Shown: piece after piece, positions 1-7,405 of the stretch | How positions within the stretch are numbered: the stretch's first letter is position 1 | Layout: every line of letters begins with the position of its first letter | Source of the DNA: Brevibacillus reuszeri | Lineage (GTDB): Bacteria > Bacillota > Bacilli > Brevibacillales > Brevibacillaceae | Reading direction: 5' to 3' | Length of the DNA: 64,000 nt | NCBI RefSeq assembly: GCF_001187725.1 | Contig: NZ_LGIQ01000009.1 | Coordinates: 27,493 to 91,492, forward strand | Position numbers and translations under genes: made by a program | Notes under the pieces: generated by a model | What the model was told of the DNA's origin: nothing | Database searches by the model: none | Seen by the model: the letters and a program-made list of their open reading frames with translations, nothing else

Positions 1-18
1 TGAACACGAAAGTGTTCA
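1..18. repeat. Perfect hairpin at window start
   Basis: TGAACAC-GAAA-GTGTTCA is a perfect 7-bp stem with a GAAA tetraloop. A further GTGTTCA lies at 36-42, just after the ribosome binding site of the next gene. There is no T-run, so an operator or mRNA structure is more likely than a terminator. It could also be the 3' end of an upstream gene. Confidence 0.5.
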
Positions 19-49
19 AAATTAATTAGCAAAAGGTGTTCAATTTTAC

Positions 50-571
50 TTGACGGTTACAAAAGGTTTGGATTACGCAAAGGATCAAGTAAAGGAATTT
101 CATCATGCTTTCAATCATGCGAGCAGTAGTTCACCTAAAGCAATCTCAAAAGAAATTGCGATTGCACGTACTTGCTGGACAGCAGAGGAATTGGTTGAGT
201 TTTTGTATGCAACAGCAGCTGGTGATCAGGATGAATTTGCAGAAATGGTTCAGACACTTCAGCAATCCATTAATACTACTGCCAAGAAAATCATTGATAA
301 AAACGAACCAGTGGATGATGTGCTTGTAGCTCAGGCAGACGCACTTATTGATGTAGATTACTTCGTACAAGGTAGTTTTGATGTAATGGGTGTAGATCCT
401 CAACCTCTCTTTGATATCGTACAAAGTGCCAACATGGCTAAGCTATTCCCAGATGGTAAGCCTCGCTACCGTGAAGGGGATGGTAAGATTATTAAACCAG
501 AGGGCTGGGAAGGCCCAGAACCTAAACTTAAGCAAGAGATTGAGAGACAAATGATCGAGAACAGGAAATAG
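50..571 (+). CDS. MazG/PRA-PH-like NTP pyrophosphohydrolase (phage)
   Basis: This 173-residue protein starts with TTG behind AAAGGTG (32-38). It has the all-alpha NTP-pyrophosphatase pattern: an EExxE-type helix (Glu46, Glu47, Glu50) followed by a second acidic helix (Asp97, Asp101). A conserved tail has the segments 'LFPDGKPRYRE' and 'IIKPEGWEGPEP', which I associate with phosphoribosyl-ATP-pyrophosphohydrolase-like proteins of Firmicutes and their phages. Such enzymes hydrolyse (d)NTPs to NMP and pyrophosphate and clean or reshape the nucleotide pool. That suits the ThyA, DHFR and thymidine kinase genes further along. The family is fairly clear; the substrate is unknown. Confidence 0.7.
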   Translation: MTVTKGLDYAKDQVKEFHHAFNHASSSSPKAISKEIAIARTCWTAEELVEFLYATAAGDQDEFAEMVQTLQQSINTTAKKIIDKNEPVDDVLVAQADALIDVDYFVQGSFDVMGVDPQPLFDIVQSANMAKLFPDGKPRYREGDGKIIKPEGWEGPEPKLKQEIERQMIENRK

Positions 572-584
572 AATTAAAAAACAA

Positions 585-628
585 ACTATATGTAGTGTTT
601 ACGTCTTTAACAAAACACTGCATATAGT
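585..628. repeat. Long inverted repeat (16-bp arms)
   Basis: The arms ACTATATGTAGTGTTT (585-600) and AAACACTGCATATAGT (613-628) pair over 16 bp with one G-U, around a 12-base loop. The following bases are not a T-run, so this is not a classical terminator. It could be a phage operator, a replication or recombination site, or an mRNA stabiliser between the pyrophosphohydrolase gene and the next gene. Confidence 0.6.
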
Positions 629-683
629 GTAAAAATTCTGATGAAAGATGTCTTTTATTGGATCAATGGGGAGGTAATAATTA

Positions 684-929
684 ATGAATTCAAGCAAGAG
701 CTTAAAAGATATATTTGATGATTATGTAAGTAAAATGAAAAGAGGAGAGAGTGTCCACAGGTATACATTTGAGGATGAGTTTTTAAAGATAAACACAAAG
801 TATAGAAATACTCAACTAATTGAATTGAAATTGAAGAAATCTGCAAAACAAAACAATGATTATCATTGCCTATTTCAAACGCTTTATGGAGATATGCCTA
901 AATATGGAGGGGGTAATTTTAAATTGTAG
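684..929 (+). CDS. Hypothetical phage protein, 81 aa
   Basis: The ATG start follows a GGGGAGG site (668-674) with good spacing. The product is a small, highly charged, Lys-rich protein without a signal peptide or membrane segment. Residues 1-50 look helical and the C-terminus ends in a Gly-rich stretch. It stands alone after the 585-628 inverted repeat, with about 40 bases before the next gene. I do not recognise a family. Function is unknown; a cytoplasmic accessory protein of the phage is the default reading. Confidence 0.6.
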   Translation: MNSSKSLKDIFDDYVSKMKRGESVHRYTFEDEFLKINTKYRNTQLIELKLKKSAKQNNDYHCLFQTLYGDMPKYGGGNFKL

Positions 930-970
930 GCTCTCCAGAAAAATATCACGAGAAGAGAGGGGGAGATAAC

Positions 971-1237
971 TTGAACTATGAATTAGATAGGTTTATAGAT
1001 AATTTATTGACAATAGGGGAAAGTTTTAGATTTAGTAACGACAAAATTATCGATAAAGAACAAACTCTTATATTTAATAACTGGATTTCAGAGTCTCAAA
1101 AATTCTTAATATCTTATGGATATGTTGAAAGGACTAAATTTGAACATCCATTTTACAAGCAATCACAGCAACATCTCTTCAAAGTTATTGAAGCGTATTT
1201 AACTAAAATTTATTTGAATAATTGTGGGTTATTATGA
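971..1237 (+). CDS. Hypothetical phage protein, 88 aa
   Basis: The TTG start is preceded by a purine-rich GAGAGGGGGAGA site. The predicted protein is mainly alpha-helical, soluble, and rich in Phe and Tyr. Its TGA stop (1235-1237) sits one base before the ATG of the next gene, so the two are probably translationally coupled. No motif or family is recognised. Confidence 0.6.
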   Translation: MNYELDRFIDNLLTIGESFRFSNDKIIDKEQTLIFNNWISESQKFLISYGYVERTKFEHPFYKQSQQHLFKVIEAYLTKIYLNNCGLL

Positions 1238-1238
1238 A

Positions 1239-2405
1239 ATGGGAAACACAATAAAGCAGAGATTTTATCTAAAAAAATGGGAGGGAAATCGCATTAAAAC
1301 AAACATATTCATACCTGAGAAGATTAAGGTAGGCTTTCAAGAAAGAAGTGGCACATATACAGGTAAGCTTGCGTATGTGATTTACTATGATCAGAAGGGA
1401 ACTCTAAGAAAAGAGAAGTCTTGGCAAAGTTGGAGAGATCAAAAAATACAAGATCAAGACTTTGAGAATACTCCTACTTCTGGATTTGTGTTGAATAAAA
1501 AAGCTGGTGGTTACTCTACAGGGTGGAATCATCGTCAGACATATGTTAGGGTATATGACCCACGCGATTTCGAGTTTGAAATTAGCATACCTAATCTACT
1601 GTACATACTGGAGAACACAAATTCGATTAAGGGCAAAGGCCTTGAAGGTGAGTTTGTATATGGTTGGGATGGAACTGACTTGATTCTGATTCCGACAAGT
1701 TCACCTGATTATACAGAAATATCCAAGTTCAATAAGGTGCTCCATGAGAACAAACATGTTAAATCAAAAGACTTAGTACTTGGTGGAACATATAAAACTA
1801 AAGACAATGACGAATGGATTTATATGGGACGGTTCGACTATCACACTACTAAATATAATAGCCCCGAAAAGAAAGGGGAAAGTGGTTATTACACTGATGT
1901 CAACAAAGGGAAGCATTACTTCTTCGCAAAAGATTCTAAGGATTATCAAGGAAAGCCGTACTTACAACTATTGAAGTTGAAATCACTTGGAGATAAATTC
2001 ATTGAAGTAGTGTCTTCTGAACCAGTGGATAATTACGCTGCTATGTTTGAATCATTGGAACACATGACAGATTATTCCCCATACGACAAGACTAAAGATG
2101 AGTATATTGAATACACACTTGAGTCATTTATCAATAAGATCAACTCATCTAATTACTGGGATAGAATTGTATATCTGAATAAAAATGAAGACGAAACAGC
2201 TAAAATAAAAGTAAACAATAAAGACAATATACTATATAGCGTTATTGTACAAGAACGTGTAACTGACAGATGGTTTAGCAGAGGTTATTCCTATCAAGAT
2301 AAAACAATCTTCGAAGGAACACTTGAAGAGATCCACTCAGAATATAAACCAATGTACAGAAACAAATACTTAGTAAATGGAAAGTTATACCAAAAAGGAG
2401 AGTAG
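1239..2405 (+). CDS. Conserved phage protein of unknown function, 388 aa
   Basis: I place the start at ATG 1239, one base after the upstream TGA, because neither it nor GTG 1224 has a good ribosome binding site and coupling would explain initiation. The protein is beta-rich and full of aromatic and charged residues, with segments such as 'YVIYYDQKGTLRKEKSW', 'NLLYILENTNSIKGKG' and 'EGEFVYGWDG'. I believe this family recurs in large Firmicutes phages, but I know no function. There is no signal peptide, no membrane segment and no catalytic motif that I can name. Its internal portion (about residues 175-210) restarts a beta-rich module, suggesting two domains. Confidence 0.7.
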   Translation: MGNTIKQRFYLKKWEGNRIKTNIFIPEKIKVGFQERSGTYTGKLAYVIYYDQKGTLRKEKSWQSWRDQKIQDQDFENTPTSGFVLNKKAGGYSTGWNHRQTYVRVYDPRDFEFEISIPNLLYILENTNSIKGKGLEGEFVYGWDGTDLILIPTSSPDYTEISKFNKVLHENKHVKSKDLVLGGTYKTKDNDEWIYMGRFDYHTTKYNSPEKKGESGYYTDVNKGKHYFFAKDSKDYQGKPYLQLLKLKSLGDKFIEVVSSEPVDNYAAMFESLEHMTDYSPYDKTKDEYIEYTLESFINKINSSNYWDRIVYLNKNEDETAKIKVNNKDNILYSVIVQERVTDRWFSRGYSYQDKTIFEGTLEEIHSEYKPMYRNKYLVNGKLYQKGE

Positions 2406-2408
2406 AAG

Positions 2409-2822
2409 ATGGCAAATAGTAACGATCAAAAAATCTTGGTGCTTAAGAAGCAAATCGAGGATAAGAAAAGTAAACTGAGCAAGTCTGAGAAATTCACCCC
2501 AGTCACAAATTGCTCAATTGAGGTTGATGGAGTAAGACACAACATTCAAGTGCTCAACAAAGAACAGCTGATTACTCTCATGGTCAAGCTCAATACATAT
2601 GCAATTGCAGCGAAAGATTTAGACTTGCTCAATGAATACAATATCAGTGGCTACAATGTAACGGATTGGATCGCTGACTTGAAGGCAAAACTTGAGTTCT
2701 TAGGTAGAAAAGAAGAAGAGCGGAAACTTAAAGCGATGGAATCTAAACTTGACCAACTTCTTTCAAGTGAAAAGAAGGTTGAACTTGAGATTGGTGAAAT
2801 TGAATCAATGTTACAAGGTTAA
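2409..2822 (+). CDS. Coiled-coil phage protein, 137 aa
   Basis: An ATG start lies 3 bases after the previous stop, with AAAAAGGAGAG overlapping the end of that gene. Residues 5-30 and 95-137 have heptad-like Leu/Ile patterns with many Lys and Glu, so helical coiled coils flank a short central beta region containing 'CSIEVDGVRHNIQVLNKEQL'. It is probably co-transcribed with the 388-residue protein. Function is unknown. Confidence 0.65.
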   Translation: MANSNDQKILVLKKQIEDKKSKLSKSEKFTPVTNCSIEVDGVRHNIQVLNKEQLITLMVKLNTYAIAAKDLDLLNEYNISGYNVTDWIADLKAKLEFLGRKEEERKLKAMESKLDQLLSSEKKVELEIGEIESMLQG

Positions 2823-2861
2823 TTAACTAAATAAAATTATATTTTAACGGGAGTTGATAAA

Positions 2862-3155
2862 GTGGTAAATCAAATCAAGTTGTATGGAGATTACGCATTG
2901 CAATATATTCGAAAAACGTTGTTTACAATCATAGCGATACTTTTGATGATTCTTGAGGGGGGTCCACTGGCATTCGCAATGCCTGTCATCTTTCTAGCAG
3001 TAATAGCAGATGGCATTTGTGTAATCGTAGAGGAACTTCGGGAATCGTCCAAGATTAAGAATGTAACAAACATCACTTTAGATATGTCACGGGTTCCTGA
3101 TCCAGAAACATTTATCAAACAAATAAGTGAAGATTTAATAAAGACCAAGTTTTAA
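2862..3155 (+). CDS. Small membrane protein of phage, 97 aa
   Basis: The GTG start follows CGGGAG. Residues about 16-50 are strongly hydrophobic and form one or two membrane segments interrupted by a Gly-Gly-Pro turn. The C-terminal half is soluble and charged and probably cytoplasmic. Length and topology are compatible with a holin-like or superinfection-related membrane protein, but no lysin gene is nearby, so I assign no role. Confidence 0.6.
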   Translation: MVNQIKLYGDYALQYIRKTLFTIIAILLMILEGGPLAFAMPVIFLAVIADGICVIVEELRESSKIKNVTNITLDMSRVPDPETFIKQISEDLIKTKF

Positions 3156-3174
3156 TTCATAGGAGGGTGATCAC

Positions 3175-3399
3175 ATGAAACAATATGTTCTTAAGACAGT
3201 AAATCAAAATGATGATGTCATTGCAGAATCTACTCTATCGCTAAATGAGGGCAGCATCCTTATTGTTAAAGTACCTGATGACTATACATACGAGCAAGCA
3301 AAGAACATTCATGAGTTTGTTGGAGCTGCATTGGAGGGGGAATCAAAAGTTGTAATTATAAAAGAAAGTATCAATTTACAGGTGTTAGAGATCCAATAA
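3175..3399 (+). CDS. Hypothetical phage protein, 74 aa
   Basis: The ATG is preceded by AGGAGGGTGATC, a near-perfect ribosome binding site. The product is small, acidic and alternating beta/alpha, ending with a beta strand. It is the last gene before two reverse-strand genes, and its end faces the end of the 53-residue membrane protein gene. Function is unknown. Confidence 0.6.
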   Translation: MKQYVLKTVNQNDDVIAESTLSLNEGSILIVKVPDDYTYEQAKNIHEFVGAALEGESKVVIIKESINLQVLEIQ

Positions 3400-3429
3400 A
3401 AGCAGAAATTGATTGAAAAATGATTTAAT

Positions 3430-3591
3430 CTACATTCTTAAAAAATTAAACAGTAAATAAAGCAGTATCACAAGAACAAGAATAGTTGGGATTAATGTAA
3501 CTCTATGCAAATTATATTTGTATGAAACTATAAAGTTCCAGATAACTAATACAACCGATATTGTCAACAAGGATGGCATTAAATATGGCAT
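3430..3591 (-). CDS. 53-aa two-helix membrane protein, possible immunity partner
   Basis: The start is the ATG at 3591, preceded on this strand by AGGGGAGAG. The open frame extends further upstream, but the ribosome site decides this start. Residues about 3-24 and 33-51 are two hydrophobic helices joined by a short loop with 'KYNLHR', giving a helical hairpin membrane protein. It lies downstream of the secreted 250-residue protein on the same strand, separated by a strong hairpin. In bacteriocin operons a tiny membrane protein in this place often gives producer immunity. That role is inferred from position only. Confidence 0.6.
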   Translation of the reverse strand: MPYLMPSLLTISVVLVIWNFIVSYKYNLHRVTLIPTILVLVILLYLLFNFLRM

Positions 3592-3622
3592 AATATCTCT
3601 CCCCTTATTTGAAGTGGATGTA

Positions 3623-3657
3623 ACTAGAGTGAATCCATAAAAAAGATTCACTCTAGT
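3623..3657 (-). repeat. 13-bp perfect hairpin between two reverse-strand genes
   Basis: ACTAGAGTGAATC (3623-3635) and GATTCACTCTAGT (3645-3657) pair perfectly, with an A/T-only run in the loop. It sits just downstream of the secreted-protein gene and upstream of the membrane-protein ribosome site, with no T-run after the stem. It may stabilise the first message or act as a partial terminator that sets the ratio of the two products. Confidence 0.65.
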
Positions 3658-3664
3658 AAGTTAA

Positions 3665-4417
3665 TTAGCTTTGAATTGTTACTCTAGCATAGACGTATCT
3701 GAGATCTCTGTATGTAGAGACAGCGTTCCAGTATTTTTCAGCAGCGTACATAGTAGCTCCAGCACCCACAGCAAGACCAATGATTGTACCGATACCAGCC
3801 GTAGCAGGAGCTGACAGGACTGCCGCTGTGACTGAAGTCGCAATAACACCTGCCGCAACTTCAGCAGATCGCTCATGGCTTCTTAAAGTGTTAAGTGTTG
3901 ATCTAAATTCTTTTAAATCAGAAGCATTAGAACTTGTTTCCCAAGTAGTCTTTGATCTATCTCCGTTTGAAATAGCCCAGAAATACCGATTTACCTTGTC
4001 ATAATAGTAGATATCATAATAGGAGTCATACCACCACTCAGAATAACTATCGATTAAATCATAGTCACCGATGTCCTTAGCGGCAGCACGTTTATTATTG
4101 GAAAGTTTCATTTCTGCTGCTCGTTGATCAATTTTAGAAATTGCACCATTTTCATTAATTGTAAATACTTGTGATACTTTATCATATTCAACAATGCTTG
4201 TATTATTTCCTACTGTAACTTTTACTTTCCTGATCTTGTTATCATCTTGAAGTATGTCCACATTTGCAACTACATTCTGTCCATTGTCATTAACTACAAT
4301 TTTTTGGCTGGATTTTTGAGAACTTTGGATGGAATCTTGAGAATTGGCAGACGTGGGTAGTGCTACAGAAGCTAACAAAGTTAGCGACAAAGATGTTGCA
4401 AGAAGAGCCTTTTTCAA
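3665..4417 (-). CDS. Secreted 250-aa protein with C-terminal hydrophobic hairpin (bacteriocin-like)
   Basis: The start is the TTG at 4417, nine bases after AAAGGAG; an upstream TTG in the same frame touches the ribosome site and is unlikely. Residues 1-24 form a signal peptide ending 'LPTSA'. Residues 40-95 are beta-rich. Residues 117-150 are extremely aromatic (many Tyr and Trp). Residues 185-226 are an Ala/Gly-rich hydrophobic hairpin able to insert in a membrane. The gene is transcribed against the phage genes from its own promoter, as lysogenic-conversion cargo often is. The layout recalls large secreted bacteriocins of the geobacillin-26 or SdpC kind; this is a resemblance, not a match I could test. 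Confidence 0.65.
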   Translation of the reverse strand: MKKALLATSLSLTLLASVALPTSANSQDSIQSSQKSSQKIVVNDNGQNVVANVDILQDDNKIRKVKVTVGNNTSIVEYDKVSQVFTINENGAISKIDQRAAEMKLSNNKRAAAKDIGDYDLIDSYSEWWYDSYYDIYYYDKVNRYFWAISNGDRSKTTWETSSNASDLKEFRSTLNTLRSHERSAEVAAGVIATSVTAAVLSAPATAGIGTIIGLAVGAGATMYAAEKYWNAVSTYRDLRYVYARVTIQS

Positions 4418-4447
4418 AACAAACAACTCCTTTTATGGAAAATATTA

Positions 4448-4493
4448 GTTGTACAACCATAATTACCATACCATACCATTAATTCTCGATCAA
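4448..4493 (-). promoter_or_regulatory. Promoter and palindrome upstream of secreted protein gene
   Basis: On the reverse strand a -35-like TTGATC (4493-4488) and a -10-like TATGGT (4470-4465) are 17 bases apart. Three overlapping TACCA repeats lie at 4464-4478, and a perfect palindrome GTTGTACAAC (4448-4457) lies just downstream of the -10, where a repressor would block transcription. Confidence 0.45.
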
Positions 4494-4543
4494 CAAATAT
4501 TTGGAAAATTAATTACACTTTTTATTTATTGGAGGATTTTTAA

Positions 4544-5434
4544 TTGTCGATAGCAGATATTAAGTATAAGGAATTAATTAGCGACATTATCCAAAACGGT
4601 GAATGGGACAACGATAAGCAAGTACGTGCTATATGGTTAGATGGAAAGCCTGCTTATACCAAAAGTGTGATTTCCAAGAAATTGCAATTTGATAACACAG
4701 AGGTTCCTATCCTTACCACCAAACAAGTTTATTGGAAAACTGCAATTAAGGAACTCTTATGGATATGGCAAATAAAATCAAACAGGGTTCAGGATTTGCG
4801 TAATATGAACTTTCACATTTGGAATGAATGGGAAATTCAAGAAGGTGAGTGGAAAGGAACTATTGGAGCAGCCTATGGCTATCAACTCGGAAAACCTTGC
4901 AGAGCCATTCCTTCACAAACAATTGAACAAGACAAATACAACGTAGGCATTGACTACCCAAAAATTGATCAGGTTGATTATCTACTATGGTCATTGAAAA
5001 ACAATCCGTCTTCTCGAAGACATCTTACAACTTTATGGGATAAAGATGACTTAGATGAAATGTCCCTAACTCCATGTGTGTGGAAGACAAATTGGATTAT
5101 AAAAAGAGGCAAGATGCACCTGGTTGTAGGTATACGGTCAAACGATTTGGCATTAGGGAATCCATTCAATGTTTTTCAATACTATGTATTGCAGCGAATG
5201 ATTGCGCAAGTGACAGGGTATGAACTTGGCACATTAACATTTGATATTGATGATTGTCATCTCTATGACCGACATCAAGAAGCATTAATTGAACAAATTA
5301 AACGTGACCCGTATCCAGCACCCACTCTATGGATCAAACCTGAAATTAAAAATTTCTATGACTTTACTATCGATGACTTTAAGTTGATTGATTACAAGTA
5401 CCATCCATCGATTAAGATGGAGGTAGCAATTTAA
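4544..5434 (+). CDS. thyA: Thymidylate synthase (ThyA type)
   Basis: It methylates dUMP to dTMP using methylene-tetrahydrofolate. The TTG start has GGAGG 8 bases upstream. The 296-residue length suits the ThyA family. Cys178 in 'LTPCVWKTNW' is the nucleophile; the usual His after the Cys is Val here. 'RSND' (198-201) binds phosphate, 'GNPFN' (205-209) and 'DCHLYDRH' follow in canonical order. The stop overlaps the ATG of the dihydrofolate reductase gene by one base, so dihydrofolate made by this enzyme can be recycled by its co-translated neighbour. Phage-borne thymidylate synthases of this type are known from SPbeta and phi3T. Confidence 0.93.
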   Translation: MSIADIKYKELISDIIQNGEWDNDKQVRAIWLDGKPAYTKSVISKKLQFDNTEVPILTTKQVYWKTAIKELLWIWQIKSNRVQDLRNMNFHIWNEWEIQEGEWKGTIGAAYGYQLGKPCRAIPSQTIEQDKYNVGIDYPKIDQVDYLLWSLKNNPSSRRHLTTLWDKDDLDEMSLTPCVWKTNWIIKRGKMHLVVGIRSNDLALGNPFNVFQYYVLQRMIAQVTGYELGTLTFDIDDCHLYDRHQEALIEQIKRDPYPAPTLWIKPEIKNFYDFTIDDFKLIDYKYHPSIKMEVAI

Positions 5435-5934
5435 TGATCTCAATTATTGTCGCCCATGATCGAAATCGTCTAGTGGGTAAGGATAATTCCTTGCCTTGGT
5501 CTATTCCTAATGACCTACAATATTTTAAACAACTCACCACAACGAAAATAGTAATCATGGGAAGAAAAACATACGAATCACTTGGTAGACCACTGCATAA
5601 TCGTACAAACATCATCCTAACATCAAATCCAGATTATCAAGCAGAAGGGTGTGACGTTTACAACTCAATTGAGCCTATTTTAGAAGAGTGTAAGAGTCAC
5701 GCTGAAGCTGGTGAAGAAGTATTCGTTATTGGAGGGTCATCAATCTATAAACAGTTCTTACCTTACATAGATAGACTGTACATCACTGAAATTGACCATG
5801 AATTTGTAGGTGATACACACTTCCCTGAGATCGATATGAGTGAGTGGAAACACATCAGCAATGCTAAGGGAGTCAAAGACAATAAGAATCCATACGACTA
5901 TTACTTTAAGATATACGACAAAAATATTAAGTAA
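5434..5934 (+). CDS. folA: Dihydrofolate reductase
   Basis: This 166-residue enzyme reduces dihydrofolate to tetrahydrofolate with NADPH. The N-terminal 'ISIIVAHDRNRLVGKDNSLPW' region has the standard start of the fold. The active-site Asp lies in 'IPNDLQYFK', the NADPH-binding 'MGRKTYESLGRPL' and 'VIGGSSIYKQFLP' segments follow in order. Its ATG shares a base with the thyA stop, so the two form a coupled pair. A hairpin terminator lies 50 bases downstream. Confidence 0.93.
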   Translation: MISIIVAHDRNRLVGKDNSLPWSIPNDLQYFKQLTTTKIVIMGRKTYESLGRPLHNRTNIILTSNPDYQAEGCDVYNSIEPILEECKSHAEAGEEVFVIGGSSIYKQFLPYIDRLYITEIDHEFVGDTHFPEIDMSEWKHISNAKGVKDNKNPYDYYFKIYDKNIK

Positions 5935-5981
5935 AAAATTATAATAAAACCTATTTACTAACTTAAAATAAATGATATTAT

Positions 5982-6018
5982 GAATCCAACGAGTAAATAA
6001 CTTGTTGGATTCTTTTTT
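5982..6018 (+). terminator. Intrinsic terminator after thyA-folA
   Basis: GAATCCAACGAG (5982-5993) pairs with CTTGTTGGATTC (6001-6012), 12 bp with one G-U, around a 7-base loop, followed by six T. A promoter-like TTTACT, 16 bases, TATTAT lies immediately upstream (5954-5981), so a very short terminated transcript is also possible. Confidence 0.85.
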
Positions 6019-6042
6019 ACCGAGGGGAGTACTGGATAACCC

Positions 6043-6201
6043 ATGAGCAATATGCTAAACACAGTTAACTACTTCAGAGATTTGCCAATGCAAGCGAAGG
6101 AGGGTGAGATTTACTACGTTGATGAGAGTAATGAGTATTTTTCTAGGCCAGTGTATTATCAGTGGAAAAATGGTGCGTGGCATTATGAATACATTACATG
6201 A
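6043..6201 (+). CDS. Small phage protein, 52 aa
   Basis: The ATG start follows GGGGAG after the terminator. The protein ends with 'YYQWKNGAWHYEYIT'; its 'GEIYYVDESNEYF...W.NGAW' pattern resembles short modules seen in phage tail-fibre and baseplate proteins ('GDIYYVxDENKYYxWxGxxW'), but here it stands alone. Function is unknown. It is too short for a routine gene call, but the ribosome site and pattern support it. Confidence 0.55.
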   Translation: MSNMLNTVNYFRDLPMQAKEGEIYYVDESNEYFSRPVYYQWKNGAWHYEYIT

Positions 6202-6225
6202 CAAATAAAAAAGGAGGATGTCTAC

Positions 6226-6744
6226 ATGCATAGAGCTTATTTTGATGCATCGTATGACTGGAATAAAGGTATTGCTGCACTTGCTTATGTCATTTACAAC
6301 CACAAAGGTAAAGTAATAGATGAAACTGTGTATATGACATGAACAGACGACAGCAATGAAGCAGAAGTGATTGCATTGATTAAATTGTTGAAACGATTGA
6401 GAGCTCTGGGAGTAAGAGATGTAAGTGTACATGGTGACAATAAAGGCGTGATTGAAACTGCAAATGGTCAGAAGACAGATAACAAGAGTCGTGAAAGATT
6501 TAATATGATAAATGAAATCACAAGTGGTTTTAGACATGTTTGCTTTAGTTGGATTAGTCGAAAAAATAATAAGGTTGCAGACAGTCTAACTAGAAGAGAG
6601 AAGAAACTAATAATTACTACAGGTAGTCTTGGTGCAACGAGCAAGGTGAACAAGAACAAAATTAATACATATGAAACAACTCCAAAGTACTTTGATCTAA
6701 ACTTTAGATACAAGGAATCAAAACGAAGAGTATATGTAAAATAG
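6226..6744 (+). pseudogene. Ribonuclease H-like gene interrupted by an in-frame TGA
   Basis: An excellent AAGGAGG site precedes ATG 6226. The frame runs to TAG 6744 except for one TGA at codon 39 (6340-6342). Both halves together hold the full RNase HI tetrad: Asp7 in 'YFDASYD', Glu47 in 'SNEAEVIAL', Asp71 in 'VHGDNKG' and Asp119 in 'NKVADSLTRR'. The intact enzyme would cut RNA in RNA-DNA hybrids, as in phage replication. With the stop, only a 38-residue peptide or an N-terminally cut protein is made, unless the TGA is read through. A basic tail (residues 124-172) follows the domain. A nonsense mutation or sequencing error is the simplest explanation. Confidence 0.8.
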
Positions 6745-6784
6745 ATTCAATCAAATGCTACTTTCATTGAAAGGTGGAGAATAG

Positions 6785-6964
6785 GTGAGTAAATTACCTT
6801 ACACAAAAAAATACCCTGAACGCAAAATTGTTCTTGAGGAAGATGGATGGGAAATTAAAGTATATGACAAGTACGTAATGATGGATCGAAAAGGATTTGA
6901 AGAGCTGCTACGTAGAGGTAGATTTTATGGACTTTATTCAAGGGTTACTGGTTTGGACAATTAA
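6785..6964 (+). CDS. Small phage protein, 59 aa
   Basis: GTG start behind AAGGTGGAG. The product is a soluble, basic protein with a predicted beta hairpin ('IKVYDKYVMMDRKGFEELL') followed by a helix. No family is recognised. It belongs to a run of tiny + strand genes from 6043 to 8146. Confidence 0.55.
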   Translation: MSKLPYTKKYPERKIVLEEDGWEIKVYDKYVMMDRKGFEELLRRGRFYGLYSRVTGLDN

Positions 6965-6981
6965 ATGAGAGGAGAGAATCA

Positions 6982-7137
6982 ATGGATCTAGTTCTGCTTC
7001 AGGTATCCATGTTTGCTTTTGGGACAGGCTGTACACTTTGTGGACTTCTAACGAGTGTTAACAAAGCGGAGAAAGTTAGCTTTAGTTCTCTGGGCTTGAT
7101 CTGTGCGACTGGCCTTGTTGTTTCAGTAATGCAATAA
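6982..7137 (+). CDS. Small membrane protein, 51 aa
   Basis: An ATG start follows GAGAGGAGAG. The peptide has two hydrophobic segments (about 3-24 and 35-50) with a polar turn 'NKAEKVS', that is, a helical-hairpin membrane protein of holin-like size. Three Cys lie in or near the membrane segments. Nothing in the context identifies its job. Confidence 0.55.
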   Translation: MDLVLLQVSMFAFGTGCTLCGLLTSVNKAEKVSFSSLGLICATGLVVSVMQ

Positions 7138-7170
7138 ATCATCAATTTCAATGGGATGTGAGGTGATTAC

Positions 7171-7305
7171 ATGTACTATGTAAAATCAAAATCAAAGAAG
7201 AACTTGTTTGATACATATGATGACATTCGAAAGTTTATCGAATCTTATAGGCGAGTCATACAACCTTGGAGAGCATATCAAGACTTGAAAAGCTTCAAAA
7301 TGTAA
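7171..7305 (+). CDS. Small basic phage protein, 44 aa
   Basis: The ATG is preceded by GTGAGGTGATT. The protein is Lys- and Tyr-rich with a central helix ('TYDDIRKFIESYRRVI') and ends in 'SFKM'. It could bind nucleic acid, by charge alone. Unrecognised. Confidence 0.5.
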   Translation: MYYVKSKSKKNLFDTYDDIRKFIESYRRVIQPWRAYQDLKSFKM

Positions 7306-7312
7306 AAAACCA

Positions 7313-7405
7313 ATGAATTGTCAGTTTGATTTGGAAAGGGCGGTGAAGAATGAAGTAGAAGAACAACATGAACCGCAAATTCATTCGGAGGGAGCAGATA
7401 TATGA
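7313..7405 (+). CDS. Possible 30-aa peptide coupled to next gene
   Basis: The frame from ATG 7313 ends in a TGA that overlaps the following ATG (7402) in an ATGA arrangement typical of translational coupling. There is no convincing ribosome site before the ATG. The peptide is acidic. It may be only a leader for the next gene. Confidence 0.3.
   Translation: MNCQFDLERAVKNEVEEQHEPQIHSEGADI

Noticed and set aside
2862..3155. Holin
   Set aside because: There is a membrane hairpin, but no endolysin gene is nearby and the C-terminal half is too large and charged to decide.
4448..4480. CRISPR-like repeats (TACCA x3)
   Set aside because: Only three 5-base repeats with no spacers; more likely part of a promoter or operator.
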